Shown in pieces: positions 1 through 4,623 of a stretch of DNA of 5,555 nt (position 1 is the first letter of the stretch; each line of letters opens with the position of its first letter). The translations under genes and the position numbers were made by a program. The notes beneath the pieces are model-generated. The model was given only the letters and a program-made list of their open reading frames with translations. It searched no databases and was not told where the DNA came from. Location of the stretch: assembly GCA_016213985.1 (NCBI GenBank), contig JACRPJ010000039.1, positions 1-5,555 of the forward strand, given 5' to 3'. The stretch is from Candidatus Woesearchaeota archaeon (GTDB lineage Archaea; Nanobdellota; Nanobdellia; Woesearchaeales; GW2011-AR9).

Positions 1-2
1 CG

Positions 3-95
3 CAGCAGGGCAAAATCCGAATGAATTTTAGTTCAGAATTCGGGCGTAAGTGGTGTACAAACTATAGAGTAGTAAAGAAACCGAAAGATTTATAA
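3..95 (+). CDS. Possible C-terminal end of an upstream gene (low support)
   Basis: A frame is open from the window edge (codon at 3) to a TAA at 93-95 and gives about 30 residues ending in VVKKPKDL. Seen: the tail is basic and has Trp and Cys near its middle (GRKWCTNY). I recognise no family. An open stretch of this length is not rare by chance in AT-rich DNA, so it may not be a gene. If real, its codons for SEFGR and KPKDL lie on the left arms of both inverted repeats described below, and its stop overlaps the TATA box of the next gene. Those overlaps argue either against coding or for a mobile element that ends inside a gene. Confidence 0.2.
   Translation, partial: QQGKIRMNFSSEFGRKWCTNYRVVKKPKDL
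32..45 (+). repeat. Outer terminal inverted repeat, left arm
   Basis: The 14-base TTCAGAATTCGGGC pairs perfectly with 397-410. It is preceded by TTAG at 28-31. The next base inward (46) does not pair, so the repeat ends sharply there. Confidence 0.7.
76..93 (+). repeat. Inner inverted repeat, left arm, running into the TATA box
   Basis: The 18-base AGAAACCGAAAGATTTAT is a perfect inverted copy of 371-388. Its 3' end forms the purine-rich element and first half of the TATA box upstream of the 77-aa gene. Confidence 0.7.
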
Positions 96-96
96 A
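83..96 (+). promoter_or_regulatory. Archaeal BRE/TATA promoter for the 77-aa gene
   Basis: A purine-rich stretch (GAAAGA) precedes TTTATAAA at 89-96. With the usual 26-28 base spacing, transcription would begin near 119-121, about 20 bases before the ATG at 141. No Shine-Dalgarno sequence is visible in that leader. Confidence 0.5.
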
Positions 97-140
97 GTAC
101 TTGTCTATTCTAATATTAATGAAAAATTAATGAAAATAAA

Positions 141-374
141 ATGGAAACAAAATATAAAAATTTTATTGCTGGAAAAACAGGTTCTAAATGCGAAAGACCT
201 AACATTGAATTGGAGAACTTAGAAGCAACTGTAAATAAATGGTTATCAAAGAATAAAGGAATTGAAGTTATCCAAATGGCTCAATCTCAAACAGTGATGT
301 CTACTGTTGGTGCAGGAGAATGGTTTTACGAAGTAATGGTATCTGTTATGTATAAAGAACCAACAAGAGAATAA
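141..374 (+). CDS. Small uncharacterised protein, weakly Cse60-like
   Basis: A 77-aa soluble protein with no signal peptide or membrane segment. Seen: a helix-forming stretch around residues 22-38 (ELENLEATVNKWLSKN) is followed by a beta-like region (IEVIQMAQSQ) and a second one (WFYEVMVSVMYKE). The order LE..VN.WL, then I.V....S, then a final hydrophobic strand ending in YK, resembles small Cse60-type (DUF2758-like) proteins found in spores and phages. This is a pattern impression only and no function is claimed. The ATG at 141 gives the longest ATG-started form of this frame; the frame is open only back to 123. Nearer the predicted transcript start there is an ATG at 119, but it opens just a 3-codon frame. 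The gene is the only passenger of the inverted-repeat element, and its stop (372-374) lies within the right inner repeat. Its AT-rich, Lys/Asn-rich start contrasts with the GC-rich island downstream. Confidence 0.6.
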   Translation: METKYKNFIAGKTGSKCERPNIELENLEATVNKWLSKNKGIEVIQMAQSQTVMSTVGAGEWFYEVMVSVMYKEPTRE

Positions 375-388
375 ATCTTTCGGTTTCT
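371..388 (-). repeat. Inner inverted repeat, right arm
   Basis: Perfect 18-base inverted copy of 76-93. It contains the stop codon of the 77-aa gene. Read on the minus strand it repeats the purine-rich element plus ATTTAT of the left promoter, so the element has promoter-like ends facing inward from both sides. Confidence 0.7.
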
Positions 389-396
389 ATCTTTTA

Positions 397-410
397 GCCC
401 GAATTCTGAA
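397..410 (-). repeat. Outer terminal inverted repeat, right arm
   Basis: GCCCGAATTCTGAA is the exact inverted copy of 32-45. It is followed directly by TTAG (411-414), matching the TTAG before the left arm. Confidence 0.7.
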
Positions 411-454
411 TTAGACATAACACGCATTAAGAGAGTATGAGAATTATTGAGTTT

Positions 455-503
455 CGTCTGCTGGCAGGCTGGTCCGGCTAGGAGGCGGTCCGCCACCCTG
501 CTC
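455..503. other. GC-rich foldable island, candidate structured RNA
   Basis: A sharply GC-rich block lies in otherwise AT-rich intergenic DNA and has no open frame of useful length. Seen: GCAGG at 464-468 pairs with CCTGC at 497-501, with a possible G-U pair beyond it. Inside that, GGCGG and CCGCC (484-494) form a tight hairpin. GGTCCG occurs twice (471-476 and 487-492). In an AT-rich archaeon such blocks are often non-coding RNA. The string GGCTAGG at 476-482, followed by a GC hairpin and a CCC run, recalls the 5' domain of archaeal SRP RNA. The conserved SRP apical domain is absent and there is no room for it before 617. The strand is undetermined. Confidence 0.3.
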
Positions 504-511
504 TATCCCAT

Positions 512-530
512 AACTTAATATGTACTTTGA
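512..530 (+). repeat. Partial direct copy of the cdc6 promoter block
   Basis: AACTTAATAT at 512-521 and CTTTGA at 525-530 recur at 590-599 and 606-611, with 3 and 6 bases between the two halves. The second copy includes the TATA box of cdc6. The first may be a second promoter or a duplicated regulator site. No gene starts just after it. Confidence 0.35.
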
Positions 531-584
531 ATTAATAATACCGTTCTAAATTGGGCTTTAAGCTTACTTTTATCTTCTCACCCC

Positions 585-600
585 GCGAAAACTTAATATA
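585..600 (+). promoter_or_regulatory. BRE/TATA promoter of orc1/cdc6
   Basis: GCGAAAA followed by CTTAATATA has the layout of an archaeal B-recognition element plus TATA box. Its centre near 595-596 predicts transcription starting at about 622. That favours translation from the second ATG (623) on a leaderless message, rather than from 617. Confidence 0.45.
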
Positions 601-616
601 CTCTGCTTTGATTTAA

Positions 617-1690
617 ATGTCCATGTCCCTATTTAAGGAGATGCTGAAAAGCGGTGAAAGTATTTTTCGGGATTCAGTAGCGCTAGATTATGATTTCCAG
701 CCCAAATTAGTAAAATATCGCGAAAATGAGCAGATGCGTTTTGCTATGGTAGTCCGTCCTTTGCTTCAAGGTCATAATGGTCGGAACCTCTTTATTTATG
801 GCCCTCCGGGGGTAGGGAAGACTACTGCCTGCAAACATGTTCTTCGGGAGTTAGAAGAAGAAACTGATGAAGTGCATACTGTTTACATTAACTGTTGGAA
901 GGAGAATACTACTTTCAAGATTTTTATAAGAATCTGCGAGGATTTGGGCTATAAATTCATCCAGAGCAAGAAAACCAGTGAATTGTTTGGGATAATTAAG
1001 CAGCATTTCAACAAGAAACCGGTAGTATTCATCTTTGATGAAATGGATAAACTGGAGGATCACGATTTCCTTTATAGCATTCTAGAGGATATCTACCGCA
1101 AGTCGGTGATTGTACTTACTAATTATCAGGATTATTATTCGGAGTTGGATGAGCGTATTCGCAGCCGGTTCTCTCCGGAATTCTTACCTTTCCGTGCTTA
1201 TAATGAAGCGGAGATTGTGGGGATTCTAAAGCAGAGAAGGGACTTTGCGTTTGTTCCGGACTGCTGGGATGAAGAAGCTTTCACCGAGATCGTAGAAAAA
1301 TGCACCGAATTGCAGGATGTAAGAGTCGGGTTGTACCTAATGCGGGAAGCAGGGATCATTGCAGAAGAAAGGAGTTCGCGGAAAGTCGCTTTAGCACATG
1401 TGGCCGAGGCGATGAAAAAAGTGGACGAATTTCACATCAAGCCTAAAGATGGGCTGGACCAAGAGCTGCAACTGATATTGGACTTGGTGAGGGATCACAA
1501 TGGGAAGAAAATAGGAGATATTTACGCTGCCTATGCTGAGATGGGCGGAGAGATGAGCTATAAGAGTTTTCAGAGGAGAATTACCAAGCTGCAGGAAGGC
1601 CGCTTTATTGCATTAGAAAAAAGTGCGGGCAAGGAAGGGAATACCACGATTGTTAACCTTGCTATAGATAAGAAGCTGAGTGAGTTTTAG
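617..1690 (+). CDS. cdc6: Orc1/Cdc6 replication initiator (AAA+ ATPase)
   Basis: Archaeal Orc1/Cdc6 binds origin recognition boxes, hydrolyses ATP and helps load the MCM helicase. At 357 aa it is slightly shorter than many relatives. Seen: Walker A GPPGVGKTT at residues 62-70 (Lys68), Walker B VVFIFDEMD at 136-144 (Asp141, Glu142), sensor 1 in VLTN (Asn169), an arginine-finger region ERIRSRF at 179-185, and a sensor 2-like DVRVGLYLMREAG at 234-246. A C-terminal winged-helix region follows at about 285-350, with SYKSFQRRITKLQEGRFI matching the recognition helix and wing of the family. Two starts are possible, ATG at 617 and at 623 (MSMS); the TATA spacing favours 623. No Shine-Dalgarno site is visible. 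The next gene starts 3 bases after the stop, so the two are probably cotranscribed. Archaeal cdc6 genes often sit beside an origin, which makes the repeat-bearing region to the left worth examining. Confidence 0.93.
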   Translation: MSMSLFKEMLKSGESIFRDSVALDYDFQPKLVKYRENEQMRFAMVVRPLLQGHNGRNLFIYGPPGVGKTTACKHVLRELEEETDEVHTVYINCWKENTTFKIFIRICEDLGYKFIQSKKTSELFGIIKQHFNKKPVVFIFDEMDKLEDHDFLYSILEDIYRKSVIVLTNYQDYYSELDERIRSRFSPEFLPFRAYNEAEIVGILKQRRDFAFVPDCWDEEAFTEIVEKCTELQDVRVGLYLMREAGIIAEERSSRKVALAHVAEAMKKVDEFHIKPKDGLDQELQLILDLVRDHNGKKIGDIYAAYAEMGGEMSYKSFQRRITKLQEGRFIALEKSAGKEGNTTIVNLAIDKKLSEF

Positions 1691-1693
1691 AAA

Positions 1694-2251
1694 ATGACAG
1701 AATTAAGTCAATTAAAATTTTTTTACAAGCTGAAGAATGTAAATAGGAGCAATTCTGTGAGCGAAAGGAAAGAAAGTTCTGCCGAGCATTGCTGGAGCTG
1801 TTTAGTATTAGCAGATTATTTATTAAAGAAGATTAAACAGAAGTTAGACGCGATTAAAGTTTACGAGATGCTGATGTATCATGATTTGGTAGAAGTGGAA
1901 ACTGGAGATATCTGCATCAGCAACGTCGATGGAAGGAAAGATAAGAAAGAGTCGGAACAAAAAGCACTGCACAAACTCAAAAACAAGGTTCCTTCTCTGT
2001 TACAAAAGAAGATTGTTGATTTGTTCTCAGAATTTGAAGAAGCTAAAACTCCAGAAGCGAAATTCTGTAAAGCGATCGATGCATTGGATGCGGAGATCCA
2101 TGAGATGGATTACAAGCAGGACTGGAAGGGCTGGAAGGAAGAGTTCTTAAGAAAGAACAAAGAGCATTTGTTTGACGATTTCCCTGAAATGAAAGAGCTG
2201 TTTGAGGAAACCATCAAGTATGCCCGGGATAATGGCTATTTCAACCAGTAA
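1694..2251 (+). CDS. HD-domain phosphohydrolase, YfbR/HDDC2-like (putative 5'-nucleotidase)
   Basis: A 185-aa HD-superfamily protein of the HD_3 type. Known relatives such as E. coli YfbR dephosphorylate deoxyribonucleoside 5'-monophosphates using a divalent metal. Seen: the metal-ligand set is complete, with His32 in ESSAEHCW, His63-Asp64 in the YHDLVEVETGDI block (also Glu67 and Asp72), and Asp129 in KAIDALDAE. The stretch EFEEAKTPEAKFCKAIDALDAE closely follows the HDDC2 pattern (EYE...T.EAKFVKQLDQLE). Arg25 lies just before the first His, as in relatives. It starts 3 bases after cdc6 stops, so translation is probably coupled. A role in controlling dNMP pools during replication is an attractive inference from this pairing but is not shown. 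Substrate cannot be read from sequence. Confidence 0.85.
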   Translation: MTELSQLKFFYKLKNVNRSNSVSERKESSAEHCWSCLVLADYLLKKIKQKLDAIKVYEMLMYHDLVEVETGDICISNVDGRKDKKESEQKALHKLKNKVPSLLQKKIVDLFSEFEEAKTPEAKFCKAIDALDAEIHEMDYKQDWKGWKEEFLRKNKEHLFDDFPEMKELFEETIKYARDNGYFNQ

Positions 2252-2253
2252 TC

Positions 2254-2261
2254 TTTATATT
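2254..2261 (+). promoter_or_regulatory. TATA box of the HAD phosphatase gene
   Basis: TTTATATT begins 2 bases after the HD gene stop. Its centre lies about 27 bases before the ATG at 2285, so the transcript is probably leaderless and can be made independently of the cdc6 transcript. Confidence 0.55.
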
Positions 2262-2284
2262 CTTGGATTAATCTCTTTAGGATT

Positions 2285-2920
2285 ATGAGTTACAAACTGA
2301 TCGCTTTCGATATGGACGGAGTGATATTCAAAAATATCAACTTTTGGATAGAACTCCATAAACGGTTTGGAACTTTAGAGGAAGGACTTAAACTTACGGA
2401 AAGGTATCTTCATTCTAATTATGACAAGCTAGTTGAAGAAGTGGTGGTAAAATTATGGAAAGGGAAAGATGCCCAACCATATTACAATTTAGTTAATTCT
2501 ATTGAATATCTTCCTGGTGTTAAAGAAACTTTTGACCATCTCAAAACAAGAGGATATATGACTGCAATAATCAGTGCTTCAAGTATTGATGTCGCCAGAA
2601 GAGTGCAAAAAGACTATGGTGTTGATCATATTTTTGCAAATGAATTGGTAATTAGGGATGGAAAAGTCGTAGGCGAATTCATCTGGCCAATAGGTGCAGG
2701 AAAAGAAAAGAAAGCCCGAATAATTCGCGATTTATGCTCCGATCTAGGGCTCTCTCCTAAAGAATGTATCTATGTGGGAGATAGCGATACGGATATCGAA
2801 GTGTTTAAAGAAGTAGGTTTGTCCATTGCATTTAATTCTGCTTCTAATAAATTAAAGAAAGTAGCCACAAAAGTGGTGGATACGCATAACCTGAGGGATA
2901 TTCTGAAGTATATTCCATAA
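2285..2920 (+). CDS. HAD-superfamily phosphatase, phosphoserine phosphatase-like (SerB type)
   Basis: A 211-aa cytoplasmic HAD hydrolase. Seen: motif I FDMDGV gives nucleophile Asp9 and acid/base Asp11. Motif II is in AIISASS (Ser97 or Ser99). A motif III lysine lies in GAGKEKKARII (Lys140-Lys143). Motif IV is VGDSDTDIEVF, with Asp166 and Asp170 as Mg2+ ligands. The helical insertion between motif I and motif II (about residues 16-75) is a C1-type cap, as in phosphoserine phosphatase and related HAD-IB enzymes. Motif IV reads GDSDTD instead of the GDGANDxxM of true SerB, so the substrate may differ; other small phosphorylated metabolites are possible. The gene is 33 bases from the HD gene with its own TATA box. 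It converges on the minus-strand isc operon, with 34 bases between the stop codons. Confidence 0.85.
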   Translation: MSYKLIAFDMDGVIFKNINFWIELHKRFGTLEEGLKLTERYLHSNYDKLVEEVVVKLWKGKDAQPYYNLVNSIEYLPGVKETFDHLKTRGYMTAIISASSIDVARRVQKDYGVDHIFANELVIRDGKVVGEFIWPIGAGKEKKARIIRDLCSDLGLSPKECIYVGDSDTDIEVFKEVGLSIAFNSASNKLKKVATKVVDTHNLRDILKYIP

Positions 2921-2954
2921 AAGAGTAAAAAGCAACGATTAAAAAAAGCTAAAA
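2921..2954 (-). terminator. Oligo-T terminator of the isc operon
   Basis: Directly after the iscU stop, the minus strand reads TTTTAGCTTTTTTTAATCG and then another run of five T. Archaeal RNA polymerase terminates at such T tracts without needing a hairpin. No comparable T tract follows the converging HAD gene on the plus strand. Confidence 0.55.
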
Positions 2955-3416
2955 TCACCTCTTTCTCTTCTTATAATCCTCAATTGCAGCTCTTAACGCC
3001 TGATCTCCCAATACCGAGCAGTGAATCTTTCTTGCAGGTAGTCCTCCCAGAGCTTTGACAATATCCAAAGGAGTGATTTTCTTGGCTTTATCTAAAGTCA
3101 TGCCGATGACCATCTCCGAAAGAATAGAAGTTGAAGCGATTGCTGAGCAGCACCCGAATGTTTTCCATCTACATTCTTTAATTGTATCCGTCTCTTTATC
3201 CACTTTGATGTACATCCGCATCACGTCTCCACACTTCGGGCTGCCAACTTGCCCTACTCCATCAGCGGTTCTTTCGTACATGTCTGCTTCTTTATCACTG
3301 GTGAAAATATTTTTTGGATGGAAAAAATGCTCTTTAACGATACTGGTATATAACCAGCGTTCTCCGCGATGTCCAATTACATCGGTTTCAGTGGGTTTTT
3401 TCCTAGTTTTTTTCAC
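2955..3416 (-). CDS. iscU: Iron-sulfur cluster scaffold IscU/NifU N-terminal type
   Basis: The scaffold accepts sulfur from the cysteine desulfurase and assembles a [2Fe-2S] cluster for transfer to target proteins. At 153 aa it is a little longer than E. coli IscU because of a basic N-terminal extension (about residues 1-22, KKTRKKP). Seen: the whole ligand set is present, with Cys62 and Asp64 in GSPKCGDVM, Cys89 in KTFGCCSAIAS, and His132-Cys133 in KIHCSVLGDQAL. The Gly that normally follows the second Cys is Cys90 here, which adds a fourth cysteine at the cluster site. LPARKIHCSV corresponds to the LPPVKxHCS motif recognised by HscA chaperones, but without the PPVK core; no chaperone gene is in the window. 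The start is GTG at 3416-3414, chosen because it overlaps the iscS stop as GTGA, the typical layout for coupled translation. It is the last gene of the operon. Confidence 0.92.
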   Translation of the reverse strand: MKKTRKKPTETDVIGHRGERWLYTSIVKEHFFHPKNIFTSDKEADMYERTADGVGQVGSPKCGDVMRMYIKVDKETDTIKECRWKTFGCCSAIASTSILSEMVIGMTLDKAKKITPLDIVKALGGLPARKIHCSVLGDQALRAAIEDYKKRKR

Positions 3417-4111
3417 GGTTGTTTCATCTCTTCTCGGATCTCACTTAATTTCAGGTGCACTGGGGAAATCCTACGTAAAGAAGCAATAATCCCGGGTAAT
3501 ACTTTTAATACGTAATCCAAATCAGCTTGGGTGGTTTTCTTTCCTAGAGTAAATCTTATACTTCCATGAGCAGCTTCATGTTTTAATCCCAGAGCTTTTA
3601 GCACGTGGCTTATTTCTAATTTGTGCGAGCTGCAGGCTGACCCGGTAGAAACATAGATTCCATGCTCGTTTAGGTACAATAAAATTGATTCTCCTTCTGC
3701 ATCTAGAAAGGAAATGTTGATATTGTTGGGCAGTCTCTGAAATGGATGTCCATTTAGGAATGATTTGGGTATTTTTTTTAGGATTTTTTGGATAAAGTAA
3801 TCCCTCAACTGGATTAACCTATGGTTCTCTTTTTCTTTTCCCTGCTGAACTAGCTTTAGGGCCTTAGCCAATCCCACTATTCCCGGAACATTTTCCGTTC
3901 CGCTTCTCCATCCAAATTCCTGTCCTCCTCCATGAATCAGAGGCTCTAGCTTGATACCTTCTCTTTTGTATAAGAGTCCTATTCCTTTTGGTCCATATAA
4001 CTTAGAGCCGTTTATAGTCATTAAATCTACATTTATTTTTTTAACATCTAATTCCAGGGCTCCTGCTGCCTGGCAAGCGTCAGTATGAAATAAAACATTA
4101 TGTTTCTTTGC
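3413..4111 (-). CDS. iscS: Cysteine desulfurase IscS/NifS, C-terminal part after the frameshift
   Basis: This is the second part of a broken iscS frame. It is open from 4111 to the stop at 3413 and has its first internal ATG at 4021. Numbering is by the repaired 403-aa protein. Seen: AKKHNVLFHTDACQAAG (172-188) carries the PLP-ring aspartate Asp182 and Gln185. NGSKLYGPKGIG (205-216) carries the PLP lysine Lys208. GGGQEFGWRSGTENV is the family signature. STGSACSSHKLE carries the catalytic persulfide Cys331. The final IRFTLGKKTT.ADLDYVL closes the fold. The position before the PLP lysine is Ser, where E. coli IscS has His (SGHK); NGSK forms also seem familiar to me from small-genome prokaryotes. 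The stop overlaps the iscU start (GTGA). If translated from 4021 alone, the fragment would lack the PLP-binding Asp and much of the large domain. Confidence 0.85.
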   Translation of the reverse strand, partial: AKKHNVLFHTDACQAAGALELDVKKINVDLMTINGSKLYGPKGIGLLYKREGIKLEPLIHGGGQEFGWRSGTENVPGIVGLAKALKLVQQGKEKENHRLIQLRDYFIQKILKKIPKSFLNGHPFQRLPNNINISFLDAEGESILLYLNEHGIYVSTGSACSSHKLEISHVLKALGLKHEAAHGSIRFTLGKKTTQADLDYVLKVLPGIIASLRRISPVHLKLSEIREEMKQP

Positions 4112-4623
4112 AATTCTTGGGCAATCTTACCTATTTCACTAATGGGCTGGATTGCGCCAATCTCATTGTTGGCATACATAATTGAAATGAGTATCGTGTC
4201 TGGGCGGATGGCTTTCTCCACATCTTTTGGTGAAATAGTTCCATACTTATCCACATCCAGGTAGGTTATCTTAAAGCCCTTCTGTTCCAGGTAAGCACAG
4301 GTATTTAGTACTGCGGGATGCTCGATTTTAGAAGTGATGATGTGCCCACTGCCTTTATGCAATGCAATTCCTTTGATTGCCAGGTTAATGCTTTCCGTTC
4401 CTCCTCCGGTAAAGATGATTTCATCTGGTTGGCAATTAAGAATAAGGGCGGTGGTTTGACGGGCATTACTAATCGCATTCTTGGCTTGCAGCCCTAGGCA
4501 ATGCAGGCTGCTAGGATTAGCATAGTATTTATCAAAATAAGGAAGCATGGTTTTTAATACTTTTGGATCTACGTAAGTAGTAGCAGCATGATCCAGGTAG
4601 ATATCCTGGTGATTACTTTTCAT
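4048..4623 (-). CDS. iscS: Cysteine desulfurase IscS/NifS, N-terminal part before the frameshift
   Basis: IscS converts cysteine to alanine and passes sulfur as a persulfide to IscU. I take the start at the ATG at 4623-4621, which overlaps the regulator's stop as ATGA. An in-frame ATG at 4644 would add 7 residues but lies deep in the upstream gene. Repaired from 4623, the protein is 403 aa, the usual IscS length. Seen: IYLDHAATT (8-16), NPSSLH (36-41), FTGGGTESINLAIKG (71-85), the PLP-stacking His102 in KIEHPAVL, and YANNEIGAIQPI (150-161). After about residue 170 the frame departs from the family and runs to a stop at 4048-4050. Those last residues are out-of-frame translation. A weak AGGT lies about 8-11 bases before the chosen ATG. 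Confidence 0.85.
   Translation of the reverse strand: MKSNHQDIYLDHAATTYVDPKVLKTMLPYFDKYYANPSSLHCLGLQAKNAISNARQTTALILNCQPDEIIFTGGGTESINLAIKGIALHKGSGHIITSKIEHPAVLNTCAYLEQKGFKITYLDVDKYGTISPKDVEKAIRPDTILISIMYANNEIGAIQPISEIGKIAQELQRNIMFYFILTLARQQEPWN
4110..4113 (-). other. Single-base frameshift site in iscS
   Basis: Family similarity in the first frame holds through GKIAQE and resumes in the next frame as AKKHNVLFHTDACQAAG. Between GAA (4116-4114) and GCA (4111-4109) only two bases remain where a codon is needed, so one base is missing. No slippery heptamer or strong downstream structure is evident. This may be a sequencing or assembly error or a recent mutation. Confidence 0.8.

Larger units (their letters stand above)
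32..410. mobile_element. Inverted-repeat-bounded one-gene cassette (MITE-like), candidate
   Basis: Seen: TTCAGAATTCGGGC at 32-45 is the exact reverse complement of 397-410. The bases directly outside are TTAG on both sides (28-31 and 411-414), as expected for a 4-bp target-site duplication. The 379-base interior holds a single 77-aa gene (141-374) and a second perfect inverted repeat (76-93 with 371-388). No transposase is encoded, so movement would need an enzyme supplied in trans. The gap between outer and inner repeats is 30 bases on the left and 8 on the right, so the arms are not simple copies of each other. Inference: a non-autonomous element carrying a cargo gene. An invertible segment or a protein-binding site pair are alternatives. 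Confidence 0.4.

Noticed and set aside
388..530. Integron attC site
   Set aside because: The repeats flanking the 77-aa gene are inverted relative to each other, whereas attC sites in an array are direct, and no clear GTTRRRY core pair was found.
455..616. Complete SRP (7S) RNA gene
   Set aside because: Only a short 5'-domain resemblance is present. The conserved apical GGTCCGGAAGG-type segment is missing and there is no room before cdc6.
851..1063. Minus-strand open frame of 70 codons inside cdc6
   Set aside because: It is antisense to the Walker A to Walker B region of a clearly real gene and has no motif or promoter.
1929..2150. Plus-strand open frame of 73 codons inside the HD gene
   Set aside because: A shifted-frame shadow: very rich in Arg, Lys and Ser, and overlapping the conserved HD coding sequence.
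2770..2958. Minus-strand open frame of 62 codons over the HAD 3' end
   Set aside because: Antisense to HAD motif IV and spanning the terminator; no protein-like pattern.
3055..3489. Plus-strand open frame of 144 codons opposite iscU
   Set aside because: Long but antisense to IscU, whose ligand motifs are all on the other strand; its hydrophobic, Ser-rich composition is typical of a shadow frame.
4100..4116. Programmed ribosomal frameshift in iscS
   Set aside because: No slippery heptamer or evident downstream stem was seen, and such control is not known for cysteine desulfurases.
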